64,000 bases of DNA from Aegilops tauschii subsp. strangulata (GCF_002575655.3 NC_053040.3:153327148-153391147), one strand, 5' to 3'. Counted from the first letter of the stretch, positions 31,500 to 44,089 are shown. Numbers and translations: made by a program. Notes: generated from the letters alone by a model not told the origin.

Positions 31500-32841
31500 C
31501 AACCTATCTGGCCGCCATCCATAGGAGGGAGCATCATGTGCTGACTTGTCGATGGCCCTGCAGTTGTTGTGGCTGTCCATGTCGGGCACGCGCATTTGAT
31601 GCAGGGAACTGTTGAGTGGGGACTATAGCTCCCTTCTGGTGTATGCTTCCCTTGTTGGAGCAACTGCAGTGAGTCGGAAGACGGTGTGGCTGAAGATGCA
31701 GATAATGCACAATGTTAAGAACGACACATCTCTTTGATCTGAAGAAATACACTAAGAGATCAACAACAAGGCACGAGAGTGGTCACACATCTGTTGACTG
31801 AGACTAAATTGGGGTCACATGATTTTATTTTATTTTGGTACTGTCCGATCTACGCCGGATGGCTTGATGGCCGTCTTGTGCCTCCCGGCTGACACTGTTA
31901 GGAATCTTCCCCGAAGAGCCAGCGACCAACGGCAGAGTAGCTTGCCTCCGCTGTCTGTGGCCCCGGCCAAAACCCCGCTCCCCGCCCCACCGCACTGCCG
32001 TGGTTGCGCCGCCCCCGGGCCAATGCACAAAGACTCCCCGTCATCCAGATCCGGCGGCAGCAGTACCTTGAACCCACGCAACTCTAAGATAGCCATCTAA
32101 GCGCTGCTACCGTGGCGAACTTGCGGCCCCGCACCCTTACGTTAGACACCGGCCAAACGGCAGCCTAGGAGCTCCGCCGCCTCGAGGGGTGCTGCTTCCC
32201 ATTGGGAATCGATTGGCCCAGAATAAAAATTCAGACAACTGACGCCTAAATAAAGTGATTTGAGATGAGGGTGCGACCTATCTGGTGGCATGGTGAAGTA
32301 GGCAGGTCCAGCTGCCGAGTCGGTGAGGCCGGCGCGGTTGCAGTGGTCACCGGTGGTAGGGAAACAGCGATGTCGCAACGGTCGACGGCTACGGGGAAGC
32401 AGCGCCGGGACTCTGGACGGATCCGAAGTTGGAGCCGCTCCGGCGCCGTGAACAATGGCGGGGGTGAATCGGCTCCGGTACGGTTCACGCGGCCGTCGTC
32501 GAGGCAGCTCCAGCAGCACGGAGTAAGAGGCACACGGCCCAGTGCACGACGGCAAATGGACAACGTCTCCGGCATTAGGGAGGAGGGCGGCTGTGAAATT
32601 GGTGTGGTGGGGGGTGCCATGGAGGAGAGGCTGAGGTTTCGCGGCTCGGGAGAAGGGAGCTTCCGGAGAGAAGGTGATTTGGCGCCCACGAGGTATGAAT
32701 GGGGGGGAATTGGGATATGGACGCATTTGTCTGAAATGTGAGGGGAGTTACAGTTCTACCCCTGCATTTAGGCTTCTCGGCTTGGGTCTGTGTACTGAGG
32801 GTTGGGGATAGTAGAGTAACTTTGCTTCTCCCCAAATAGTA

Positions 32842-32970
32842 GGCGGGAGCGATTTTGGGCGAGGAGGGCGTGTTTTGAAATATAGTGGGCGCGAGCGATT
32901 TCGGGCAAGGAGAGCGTGTTTTGAAAAAGTGGGCGCGAGCTATTTCGGGCGAGGAGAGCGTGTTTTGCCG
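32842..32970. repeat. 45-bp tandem repeat
   Basis: Three units start at 32842, 32888 and 32932 with consensus ggcgcgagcgatttcgggcgaggagagcgtgttttgaaaa. It lies near the presumed far side of CACTA 2. Confidence 0.8.
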
Positions 32971-33240
32971 ACCATGGTTTATGAATTATTCGGCACATGT
33001 CATTTCGGCCAAGGAGAAGGCGCGCTTGGATGAAGTTACGAACCTACCCTCGATACACAATGGGCCAATTAATGCGTCTCCCACATAGGACGGTAATTTC
33101 GCGTCTCCCATTTATTTGCTCGGGCGAATTCCATCGAGTAGAGGATGTTTAACGGTTCGTTCAAAATTTGGGAGAACGAGCATCCACGTCTACCTTACCA
33201 AGTCGATTCGAATCAAATTTAGAAATATTAGCTTGCCACT

Positions 33241-34144
33241 TCTTTTTTAGATGGAGAGATGATGCTCGGGAGTAATGTGTTTTTACATGCTCGTTGCTAG
33301 CGATTTACTATATGACAAATAGTTGACCCACTCAAAAACAAGAATCAAACCCAAAATTAAATATCTCGATTCAATGAAATAGCTCGTTAACCAGGTCAAA
33401 ATAGTGAACTAAACCCAAAATTGAACACCTCAATCGAATAGCATGTTGTACAGTATTATAGTACTCCATGAACATGTTGAAAGTCAAATTAATGAACTTG
33501 TTTGATATAAGCATATATCCGTTCATGTGTGGATTGCAGACAACATGTTCTCCAATTTAAATATTTGAATGCAAGTTTATATCGAAACATGGTTTATATC
33601 AGTCTTTGATGCATAAAGCGCGACCTCCCCCTCTCCCGGACTCCTGCTCTCTCTCTCTCTCTCTCCGACAATCTTCAATTCTGTCGCACGCATCCAACAC
33701 ACAAACCTTGTTGGTCCTCTCTCTTTCTCTCCATCTCTCTCTCTCTCTTTGTGTGTGTGCGTGGGGGGGGGGGTCTTTCTAGTTCGCGTGCATATATACT
33801 CCATCTATAGGTCTCTCTCGCACACTATGTATGATTCTCTAGTCCAAGCTAGATATCTTGGGTGCACTCATCGTACGCACACAAATTCCTTGGCTCGTTG
33901 CCCGTAACTCTCTCACGCACACTCTGTCGTCTCAGAGCTCTTCCCCCCCCTCTCTCTCAAACTCTCCATCTACCTGGGTCACACATACACATGCATATCT
34001 CACTCGCACTCGATAGGCCCATCTAAAACTCTATCTCTCTCCCTCGTTATCTCTCCATCTCACACGCACACACACACAATCTCATGCCTAGCTAGCCAAG
34101 TATGATGGTATTTCACTCAATTATAGGCACAAGCAGTCCCCCCT
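33241..34144. other. CT-rich, microsatellite-bearing intergenic DNA
   Basis: No gene is supported. It holds CT/GA microsatellites (33643-33664, 33720-33750), a GT run, a G run near 33762 and CA runs near 34065. The segment 33955-34144 is similar to 53165-53341 on the far side of the LTR-element block, ending in ataggcacaagcagtcccccctt versus ataggcgcaagcaccccccctt. Confidence 0.5.
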
Positions 34145-36335
34145 TGTAGCGACCCGACCCGAATGGATCAAGTCTCTGTGCTTAAGTGTCATCCCTGGAT
34201 CGGTATGCTGACACACACAGTACTCGAGGATTTATAACAGAGGTAAATCACATGTATAAAGTAACGTAAATACTATTACCTCAATCCAAATAGCGGAAGT
34301 AACAAGGTTATGGATTCCCATCAACACCAACGGCAAAGTTGAGTGTAGAAATCATAACCCTAACGTATCACTTACTCGTCGTAAGATATCCTGCAACATG
34401 AAACGTTGCAGCCCGAAAACGGGTCAGCACATGGAATATGCTGGCAAATTCACACCATAGAGAAATGATGAACAAAGGCTATCACTACATGCATATATGG
34501 CTGGTGGAAAAGCTCTATGGTTATAATATTTTTGCGAAAAGCCAATTTTTCCCTACTGCAAAGGAATAAATTTTATTTAACTATCATGGTGGTTGTGAAA
34601 CATTGAGATGGTTGACAGCATCTCAATCCCAATTAAGTATCATCATTAACCCAACAAAATTAATTAAAGTAACATGATGATGAGATTCACATGATAATCC
34701 AAGTACTAGATACTCAAGATGTCCATAACCGGGGACACGGCTAATCATGATTAGTTTGTACACTCTGCAGAGGTTTGTGCACGTTTCCCCACAAGACTCG
34801 ATCGCCTCTGCTTTATTCTCGCACTACGGGATGTTTGAGAAACGGATGACCGAGACACAGTCTTTCAGAAGTGTTTGCACCTTACGAATGGGTAGACAGT
34901 TACACCTACTTTCCCCTACATCTGCTAGTCTACCACTGTAAGAGTTCACACAACTTAGTCAACTATGCTAGAGCCCATAATAGCTTGTGGCTGCACACGG
35001 AAGTTTCTAGCATGAATAATCTCATGATCCCTTTGAGCCTGGGTGGTGGTCCAAAAAGAAAAACAGGCAATCCTGGAATACCCAGGTACCTCAATCCACC
35101 CAGATGTGAGTTTTAGTTGCCACCTTAAGTAAACCATTAATTATCAATCTCACATCTGTCATGAATATCTCTCAAACCCAATCCACGTCTACAAGCATAG
35201 CATGGCAATATAATAGCAACGTAGAAGTAACTCCCAAAGGTTTGATAATAAACAGGGCAATAGGTACTACCTCATCTACTTCCCAATACCCACAATTTAA
35301 TTAGATCCTAATCATGCAATGTTTGAGGGTTGAATCTAATGCATAAAAACTGGGTATGAAAGGGATATGATCAAAGTGTGAACTTGCCTGCAATGTTGAT
35401 GAAGATGATTCGCACTCAAAACTCTTGATAGATCTACTCGTCACACTCCGTCAATCTATCGTAAGCAAGCAATAGTAACCACTCATAAGCAATCACTCAA
35501 AAGATCAGAAAGAACGAGGAAAACAATTCGGAAAACTTCAAAACCAAGCAATTAACTCTTGCAACATAAAACAATTTCTAACAGTACCAAAATTATGTGA
35601 ATTTGGCCTAATCAGAAAGTTTTAGGTCAAGAGCTTCGGTTTGCAAAAAGAATCAACTCAAACGGAGTTACAAAACTTAAGTTATGAACAAAAGAAGTTT
35701 GAATACAAATCTGTTTGAATTAAAATTTTAAAACTTTCAAAAACATGTTTAAGTTGTTTTCCTGGATAGAGGGGATCAAAACGAAGACGTGGGCGTTGGT
35801 TTCGTTGGATTTGGACAAACGAGTAAAAAGTAGTGATCGTTTGAAAAATAGGGACTAAACTGTAAATAAAATCATCACAGATAGGTCCCTGGCGCAAAAT
35901 AAACAGAAAAGGAAAAGCTAAATAATGAACGTTCGTTTATAGGATCTAAACAGTGGACGTTCGCTGTTTAGTAAAACCTAAAAAAACAGATCTAGTCTAG
36001 GGGTTTTAAAAAAACGAACTTGAAAAAAAAACCGGATTGGACCGGCGGGTTATACCGGTTCAGCAGCGGTCCGGCGCCGGCGGGGAAACTCCGGCGAGGC
36101 GGGGCAGTGGCGACGGCGAGCTCCGGCGCGGCGGCTCGGCTTCGCGACGAGGGGCGAGGGCGGCGAGGTGGCTCCGGCGTGGCGGCTCGGGCGCGGGCGG
36201 CGGCCTAGGCGAGCGGTGGTGGTGCAGCGGCGAGGCGGCGGCGCAGCTCCGGCGAGATGCAAAGTGCGGCGGCGGCGACGAGATGCGGGAGAGGCGGCGG
36301 CGGGAGCAGAGAGAGAGGCGGGGCCCGGGCGGCGC

Positions 36336-36343
36336 TATTTATA
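36336..36343 (-). promoter_or_regulatory. TATA box of the Tekay-like LTR
   Basis: Minus strand CGCCTATAAATAGCGCC in the GC-rich part of the LTR. The solo LTR is inserted only about 53 bases upstream of it in the minus direction. Confidence 0.65.
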
Positions 36344-38683
36344 GGCGCGGGAGGCGAGGCCTGCCGTGGGCGAGGGGCAGCGACGGCGTGGCGGCTGTGA
36401 CACCCAAGTTTTTATTTGGATTTTTCAAAAAAAAAAGATTTCTATTTTGACTACTTGAGGGGAGCAATTTAAACTTTTCTTTAAGAAAACTCTCCCTCTC
36501 ATATATTTTTCCTTATGGCAAGAGTTTTGTTTGGATTCACCCAAGATCTGCCTTTGGTCTTGGAAGTTCTTACTTTTCATTTGGACTCAAAACAAAATGT
36601 TTTTCATTTGGGAAAATAACTTCTGAAAATCTTTTAGAATTTGCACTATGGCTTTTGGAAAGTCCTTTACCACTTTCAACTTTCCCTTCTTACCATGACA
36701 TTTGTGCAAATCCTCTCCCCAAATCCTCCCCTCACCCTTGGATCATGTTTTACACCTAATCCAGCAAGTTGAACCTCCCCATGTGATTATTCCCATTCAA
36801 ATTTCATTCAAACAAATTTCTGCCTTCTATTCTACCACTTGGAGATTTACAAAGGAACTCCATTTTTTGTTTGGACTTTTACCTCCAAACTTCTTTCCCC
36901 TCCTAGTCCTTTGAACCCTCAACCTGGAACCATGAAGATCCACTAGTCTTCAGTTCAAAAATTTCAAACTACACCTGCTGCAAGTTTGGACCAGATTTGG
37001 CAAATTTGGTGAAATTCATTCAAAGCCTTCTCCAAAAATTCCAAGTAAATTCAGGCAGCCCCTGTGTGCTTTGAGTGGTCATCTCACCAAGTTACAGCTC
37101 CAGAAAAATTTATCTCATAGCCAAAACCCTCTGTCGAACACCTGCAGTGCACTGTCTGTGTCAATGTTCAGAAAGTTCAGAGATTCAGTTCAGTGCTCAC
37201 TGTCGTTTTCTTCAGAGATGGACATCGATCTCGCCAGTGCCACCGCGTCGCCTTGCTCCTCGTCCTCGCCCCCTTGTTCCTACACCGCACGAGTGCCTGG
37301 CACCTTGCGGGCGTCGGCGACGGGCAGCAGAAGGTGCGCCACCCCGTGACCAACGCCGGCGGCGGCTTTGCGGGCGCCAGCGGGAGACACGGCGCCGACG
37401 ACGCCACCCAGCGCCGCCCAAACCACCGGAGCTCGCCGCGTGGCCTTCCACTCCCCCGAACGCGCTGCCGCTCTCGTCGTGAACCGCAGGGCGCGGAGCG
37501 CGCTCTCTGCCGCCGTTGAGGCCGTGCGGTCACCTCACCGTGGACCGACGCCATTACGCCAAGACCGACCCCGTTTAGCTGCAAATCGAGTCCAGTAACA
37601 TCCGCTGATGCTACCCGACCGCTCAAACCCCCTGCCAACCCACTGCTCCGCCGTAATCGCTCGCCGGAGATTCACCGTTCACGGCCATCCCGTCGATCTG
37701 CCTATAAGTAGGGGCCCCGAGCTTCAACTCGAGCATCCACCAGCCCTGCACTCCCCCTAGAGCACGCCTAGCCACTGGAAGAGCCCCGAGGAGGTCTCCT
37801 TCCTCGACTCCGGCCGCCGCGACCCGCCACGGGATCCAGCCCGATTCGCCCCCGTGTGTGCTCCTCCGCCTCCATTCTCTTGCCAGTAGCTTCACCATGC
37901 ATCCCTCTTCCTGACCCGCACTTCAATTTGAAGCTTGCAGCCCTCCACCGGAGTTCCCCATCCTCACCCGAGCCGCTGTCCGCCGGAGAAAGTGTCGCCG
38001 TCGACATAGTGCTCCCCGTTGGACGAGTCCACCAGCCACCGACGCGGAAGAGGACGCTGAAGCTCTTGGTACCCTCCGTTTCTCCTAACTCGCCGTGGTT
38101 CGACGCCGGCGTCCACCGCAGTCTTCGGCCGCCGGCGAGCTTTTCAAACCTGACATGTGGACCCCGCATGTCAGCCTCTGTTCTTTTTTTCGCGAACCGT
38201 TTTCTGTTGACGCCTTCGGGCAGAATACGTTTTCCTCCTTTGCGCTTGCGCATTCCCAGCCGAAGCGTTTTCTGTTTTCTCAGTTAAAACCCTGGAACTT
38301 TTCTGTTTCATTACAGATAAGTCCCTGGACAGAAACCTTTATAACTTTTTAATAAAAAGGTATTTTTGAGTGATTCTTTTTCTGACAATCTTAAAATTTT
38401 GTCTAGTTTTTTATGGGATTTATTTGAAAAATAATTGGAAAAGTTTCTGTGTATGTGTTGGTTTTCACGTTAGTGCCCATTTCGTGATTTGCCGTAGGTT
38501 CCGGGAGGGGTGACGGAGCCGCGAACTTCGCCGAGCTAGACTCCGACTTCTCCGAACCAGGCAAGCATGTTTGAACATTTGATATGGCAGATGTTTTACA
38601 TGTTCATGTGAAAGTTTGTGTGTGGCATATGAGTGTCGGTAAGAACCTCGTTGCTTGCACGGCAACGACCCGGTTGTCCCAAA

Positions 38684-38990
38684 GTTGCGATGACCTCTGT
38701 TGAGAGGTGGCCTAATCATGTGGTGACATGAAGGGCAGCAAGGTGGTACTGTTGTAGCATGCCCGCCTTGCGTCATCCGACTCTCTGCGACGTTAACGTG
38801 GTTGGAGCTACGTTGTCGTTCTTTTCCCGCATGTTCCGAAGTTGCGATGATCTCTGATGAGAGATGGCCTAATCATGTGGTGACATGAAGGGCAGCAGGG
38901 TGGTACTGTTGTAGCATGCCAGCCTTGTGTCATCAGACTTGTCCGACGTTAACATGGTTGGAGCCGTGTTACTGTCTTTTCCCCTTTTCC
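38684..38990. repeat. 157-bp tandem duplication in the solo LTR
   Basis: gttgcgatgacctctgttgagaggtggcc at 38684 recurs as gttgcgatgatctctgatgagagatggcc at 38841. The following catgtggtgacatgaagggcagca is also repeated. Confidence 0.85.
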
Positions 38991-39589
38991 GTGCTACCAC
39001 ATGTCTCATTGCCAGGATGCGGTTTAGTAAGTTGGTAACCTCTTTCCGTGTACACACCAAACAGAGAGGCCGGGATGATGGTACCTTGGCCCAGGATTAA
39101 AGCCAGTCATTCGGTCAGGGGGCATGGGTGTTTCCGGTTGGGACCGAGAGGGGGGGCACCCCCTTAGAGCGTGCGTATATAAATTTGATCCCATGCTACG
39201 CGAGGTTGTAGCCTCCCCGTCTCAAGGTTTTTCTTGAACATCGCCGAGGGTGATCCCTGGCTTCGGATGGTTGAATTGGGTGTGTACTGGTTAGACGTGT
39301 TTGCTCCAAAACACCGCAGACGGAACTAGTCCCCGTGACTACTGAAATCCGTTGGCTGTGGTTAAGTACAAACTCTGCAGAGTCAATTCTTTCCAAATCA
39401 TCGTATCCATGATCAGTAGGATAAACCTTACATCCATATCTATCCGTGTGAAAAACTTGTCCCCGGTGAACAAGCTCAAGTGGAAAAATTTCAGATTTTT
39501 TTTGTTATTCCAGTGGATGGACTCACCTTATTCTGTGTCTCATGCTTGTGGTAATTTATGTCTCCAAACTGTTGTAATAATGAGATGTG

Positions 39590-39930
39590 ATATAAGCCCT
39601 TTAGGTGACGTCGCGCAGACGTCCGACTGTGGCGCGTACTCATTTCTCACTTTCGATATAAGCCCTTTATGTGATGTCGCTCAGACATCCGACTGCGGCA
39701 TGCACTGTCTTTACTTTCTGTTATAAGCCCTTTATGTGGTGTCGCCCCGACGCCCGACTGTGGCATTATTATTCTGCATTTACCTCTCGAGGAGTCTTTG
39801 AGACACTTGTTTGGCACCCGCATTATTATTCCGCATTTTCCGCTCGAGGAGTCTTTCAGACACTCGTTTGGCACCAGTATTACCATTCTGCAGTTTCCGC
39901 TCGAGGCGTCATTCAGACCCTCGCTTGGTA
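39590..39930. repeat. Two adjacent short tandem arrays in the solo LTR
   Basis: Array A has three units of about 66 bases starting with tataagcccttta at 39591, 39657 and 39722. Array B has three units of about 57 bases starting gcattattattc at 39763, 39820 and about 39876. Both lie just inside the 3' part of the LTR. Confidence 0.8.
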
Positions 39931-41374
39931 CCCAGTATTTATTTATGTCTTATCGCACTGGTTAACTTATTCATGTGCTTCATGTTTACATTTGTTATAC
40001 CTTATGTCCGAACTGTCTTGCGAGTACTTTCATAGTACTCACCTGGCTTGTTGTTTTGGCCAGATGTTGACGAAGGTGATCTCTTGGATGAAGAGTTTGA
40101 TAGCGCGTCCGATGCCTAGAGGAGTCCCAGTCAGTCCTGCGCGATCCCGGATATTGGTCACTTACGTTGTTTATGCTTCCGCCACCCGCAATAAGTCTCC
40201 TCAAGCCTCACCCCGACGCTCGATGAGTTGTAGTCTTCTGGAACCATATCACTCGCTTCGCGATGATATTTCCACCACCGTTATTATCGTGAGTTAGAAG
40301 TTTGCCACCCTATCCGCCGTATTGTTTTATCGGCGTGCCTGTAATAAATTATTGGGCAGTCTCTGCTCAACCTTGTGTTATATTTAGTACTCCTGGTATT
40401 TTTCTTCTGTGACCAAGATTATTGTCTACCAGTGAGAAGGAATTCTTCTTCGCTGGTCCGTAAAAGGGATTGGTCTCTCAATAATTATTTTATTGAAAAA
40501 CCGGTTGTGACAGCGGCGCCGGACTCCGGGAGGAGTCCCGGTCGGGGACGACGGGCGAGGCGGCACGGAGCGGGGCCTTGGCCTGGCTTCGGCTGGGCCG
40601 GCCCAGTTCGGGTGGGAAGTTTTTTTATTTAAACAAACAGAGAAACAAATAATAAAACAAAAGAAAATGGAAATATTATATAGGCATATAATATATCAAA
40701 ATTTTCAGAAAAAGATTTCCTACAGCGTGAACATTTTTGTAAAATCAAATAAAATCCACACAAATTTAAATAAAGCAAAGAGTGATACTGCCTTAATAAA
40801 ATCCAATAAAAATCATTTTAAAAATACCAAAATGTTTTCAAATTTATTTCTCTCCAATTTTCTGATGTAGGGAATCATGTTACCCTATTTTCTGTATATT
40901 TTTATTTTGGAGAGAAATAATTTGAATAAAACTCAAATAAGTCCAATATTGGAAACTAATTTCAATGGGACTTTGAATTAAATCCTTTGAAACTCCCAAC
41001 TCCTATTTCATATGTTTTGAAGAAGTCATTTTATCTTCTCTCGTGAAAATCATTGAGTTGCATAAAGTTTCAGAATTGGAAAATATTTTCAAATGAAATT
41101 CAAATATTTTCAACACCCCTTGTCATTTAAATAAATGGAAGAAGTCATGTCATCTTCTCTCCAGGGTTTTGTGATGAAAAGAATTTGAATTCATGGAGAT
41201 CATAACAGCCAAAATGAAAGTTTGGGAAAGTCCTTTTATTCCCTCTCATTTAACTTTCAAAAAAGTTCCGAATTTCACTCACTTTCAGTCAATCAATCAC
41301 ACAACAATCCAACAAACAATCAAATCTATCTATTTATTATAACATTCCAAAGTTTAGAATTTTGGGATGTTACA

Positions 41375-41390
41375 AACCTACCACCCTTAA
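41375..41390 (-). other. Polypurine tract of the Tekay-like element
   Basis: Minus strand TTTTAAGGGTGGTAGGTT lies directly before the LTR start TGTAACATCCC. Confidence 0.75.
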
Positions 41391-42565
41391 AATGAATCTC
41401 GTCCACGAGATTCGGAGAGGCTAGAAAGAAATAGGTTAGGGTTTGGGGGTCTTCTCAAAATCCATCGATCATCTCAGGGGTCTGGGGTGCTACCACCCTT
41501 AGAAGCATGGTTACGGTCGCATCAATACTCATATACTCCATCCTTATCCTTGACAGGGTCGGTCTTCTCAGATCTTTAGTATAATTCCTTCTCTGGACTC
41601 TTCAGGTGGTGGCATAACCTTTACCACAATTCTTCTGTCCTGTCATCTTGGTAAGGTTATTCCATTACTGGGTCTTCTTAGCTGATGGGTCAGGCGCCAA
41701 TACTAAACAACTATCGACATCTCATGGTGGTAAACAATTTACGGTTTCTCCTGCAGGAAATGGGTCTGGTTGATCCTCACCGTATAACCTACGATTGGCA
41801 TCAACTGCCGTGTACAAGGGAAACATTCTTATACCATTCTAAGGTTCAAACAAGCTTTAATGCCGTCGTCTCTCTACTATAGGTAGGTCACTCAGATTTA
41901 CCATCCCGTATAGCAAAGCGAACAATAAGAGTAAGTAGGTATGGTGATCAATCCATCCCGCACCCAAATCATTACCTTGTATATGGTTTAGCGAATCTCG
42001 CATACTAACACTCGGTCATCCTCGCAAGCATTGCAGAATTTCTCTTGTCGACGAACCAAGTTCGGATAAATCCATGGATTCTGCAAGCCAAACAAACATC
42101 TATCGTTCCTTCATAACTCTCAGGTTTTTGCGTTACTCCTATAAAATCGTCTGTCGATAAAATCGTAACTTCTTTCAGGGTCTTCCCTTCAACAAGAGTG
42201 TGCTTGCTTCTTGGCAGGTCCTGGGGCCTGTGGGTTATGACCCATCTCATCACTTGTAAACCTTGAACTCATCAACGGGCAACTGATCCTTAATCCAACA
42301 TCCAACTTCCTAGTATTCTTAAATCCATCCAATTGTACTGTCTTCCTTCCTTCTATTGGCACCAAACTAGGACATGATTACTCAGACTCATCATGGAATT
42401 TCCATTGATACATATTTCCAACATCATACCTCCTTTATATCCAATAGTACTTCATCTCTTCATCCTCGGGGGATATCCCACATACCGAGATAAAAAAAAC
42501 TTATAGTTATGAAGTCCATACTCCACTTCGTGGAACATCATTATCCTTTCCAGGGTCAAGCGTCC

Positions 42566-43821
42566 TTACAGGGGAATATTGGCCATCTCTGCATGGCACT
42601 TCTTCAACTGGGAAACGTGAAACACATCATGAACTCCTGACAGTCCTTCGGGTGACTCCACCTTGTTGGCCACTTCTCCCATACGCTCCAAAACTCGGTA
42701 TGGTCCTACAAATCTCGGGGCTAACTTTCCCTTAACTCCAAATAGTTTAACTCCTCGCAGAGGGGACACACGAAGACATGCTCTGTCTCCAATTTCATAG
42801 ACTACCTCCTTGTGTTTTTAAGTCTGCATAACTCTTCTGCCAGGACTGAGCTACCTTCAGTCTATCTCGAATCAACTTAACATTCTCTTCTGACTCCTTG
42901 ATCACATTTGGTCCAAACAACTGATGTTATCCAACTTCATCCCGCATCAACGGTGTCTGGCTCCTTCTCCCATACAAAGCTTCAAAAGGGGCCATCTTCA
43001 AACTGGCTTGGTAACTGTTGTCGTATGAGAACTCCGTGTAAGGTAGATTATCATCCCTACTAGATCCATAAACTAGCGCACACGCTCTCAACATGTCCTC
43101 CAGAATCTGATTGACTCTCTTGGTCTATCCATCTGTCTGCGGATGAAAGGCTGTACTGAACTCTAGCCTAGTACCCAAAGTCTAGTGCAGCTGATTCCAA
43201 AACTTTGAGGTAAACTGTGTTCCTCTATCTGGTACGATGGTCCTCGGAACTCCATGCAGACATACGATCCTGGTCATATATATCTTGGCCAACTTCGCAC
43301 TTGTATAGGTGGTTTTCACTGGGATAAAGTGAGCAACTTTGGTCAAGCGAATCAACTACTACCCAGATAGAATCATATCCCGATCGGGTTCTGGGAAATC
43401 CGGTAATGGAATCCATGCCAAGCTTATCCTACTTCCATTCGGGTATCGGCATAGGCTGTAGTAATCCGGCTGGCTTCTGATACTCTGCTTTTACTCTCTG
43501 GCATACATCACCTACGACTACATACTCCGCAATATCCTTCTTCATACCAGTCCACCAGAAACGCTCCTTCAAATCCAAATACATCTTGGTGTTTCCAGGG
43601 CGAATCGAGTATGGTGAGTCATGAGCCTCCTGAAGTATTAACTTCCTGATCTTTGCATTATTGGGCACATATACACGGTCCTCGAACCATAAGGTGTCGT
43701 GCTCATCCTTACGAAAATCTTTGGCCTTTCCTTTGCTCATCCTCTCTTTTACCTCAGCAATCTCTTTGTCATCCTTCTGAGCTTCACGGATCTTTCCCAA
43801 CAATGTAGACTGAACTTCCAT
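42566..43821 (-). pseudogene. Integrase of the Tekay-like element
   Basis: Three minus-strand open pieces in order form a chromovirus integrase. 43821-43429 is the zinc-binding region (HDSPYSIRPGNTKMYLDL ... GDVCQRVKAEYQKPAGLL), in which the first cysteine of the usual CxxC is glycine. 43416-43225 is the start of the core (MDSITGFPRTRSGYDSIWVV). 42769-42566 is the C-terminal end (FGVKGKLAPRFVGPYRVLE, DVFHVSQLKKC). Several stops and frameshifts separate them and the DDE triad is not complete in any frame. No chromodomain tail could be defined. The gene is dead. Confidence 0.85.
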
Positions 43822-43825
43822 AAGG

Positions 43826-44053
43826 CTTCAATTTCTGGGGCACAACTCGAGACTTTGGTAAATTCAACTTAAATTCTTTCCAAGTGGTTACTCCTTGCCA
43901 TCCATTGGTGGTTTGGTACATCCTCCACCAAGTAGCAGCACCTCTTTCAAAGCACCGAAGAGCATGTTGGGTCATATCCTTTCCGGCTATAGGGTTATTC
44001 TCCATGTGATCCTCCATGTTCTGAATCCATCGGTCTGTCTCCAATTGACTCAT
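43826..44053 (-). pseudogene. Gag fragment of the Tekay-like element
   Basis: About 76 codons of the gag core (ETDRWIQNMEDHMENNP, ALRCFERGAATWWRMYQT, WQGVTTWKEFKLN) are followed almost immediately by the integrase N-terminus. The rest of gag, all of protease, RT and RNase H, and the start of integrase are missing, so one large internal deletion joined gag to integrase near 43825. Confidence 0.8.
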
Positions 44054-44089
44054 TGGTCTAGAAAATACAAGCTCATCTTCATTGATCCT

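Larger units (their letters stand above)
29057..32096 (-). pseudogene. Multi-exon minus-strand gene of CACTA 2 (possible TnpA-type protein)
   Basis: Exon-like blocks lie on the minus strand. The first is at about 32096-31830 (MAILELRGFKVLLPPDLDD), another at about 31690-31500, and a third at about 30240-29992 (KMAMLESEGLQTRSLQNIQ ... KECQLHSKKR). A short exon at about 29474-29399 has donor GGCCAG|GTAATA and acceptor TTGGTGCAG. The last, at about 29337-29057, begins after TTATGATGCAG and ends DVVDR. The last exon encodes a helical, Gln-rich C-terminus (QLINVFRESVAKQQEQLINV). Splice sites for the middle exons are uncertain and one block ends in a stop, so the copy may be broken. Position and exon pattern suggest the accessory CACTA protein, but no domain was recognised. 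Confidence 0.4.
27455..33240. mobile_element. CACTA transposon 2, left portion
   Basis: The left terminus CACTACAAAAAAAAGACACTTCCGTGATGA at 27455 lies inside the Retand 3' LTR. It is followed by about 650 bases of unique sequence, a 111-bp tandem array (28119-28860), a spliced minus-strand gene (about 32096-29057) and GC-rich first-exon-like DNA. No right terminus (TTTTTTGTAGTG) and no TnpD-type transposase were found. The right limit is therefore only an estimate from where gene-like and repeat features end. Confidence 0.7.
36396..40512 (+). mobile_element. Solo LTR, 4117 bp, with 5-bp target duplication
   Basis: It starts TGTGACACCCAAG and ends CCGGTTGTGACA. It is flanked by identical GCGGC at 36391-36395 and 40513-40517. 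The lack of a primer-binding site and coding region identifies an LTR left after recombination between the two LTRs of a full element. A TATA-like CCTATAAGTAGG lies near 37704, which orients it on the plus strand. The size and TGTGACACCC start suggest a gypsy (possibly chromovirus) family. No LTR partner lies in the window. Confidence 0.92.
34145..41374 (-). repeat. 3' LTR of the Tekay-like element, split by a solo LTR
   Basis: The LTR occupies 34145-36395 and 40518-41374, about 3.1 kb once the 4117-bp insertion and one TSD copy are removed. The inner boundary gggatgttaca is followed by the polypurine complement aacctaccaccctt. The outer boundary is tgtagcgacccgac at 34145. The GC-rich stretch at 36050-36400 includes the TATA box of the LTR promoter. 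Confidence 0.88.

Noticed and set aside
36020..36450. GC-rich open frames on the plus strand near the Tekay-like LTR promoter
   Set aside because: Gly/Arg/Ala-rich translations of an LTR promoter region. The transcription signals point the other way.
37071..38350. Several overlapping frames inside the solo LTR that look like a gene with a TATA box
   Set aside because: The interval lies entirely in an LTR with a clean target duplication, and frames on both strands are equally open.
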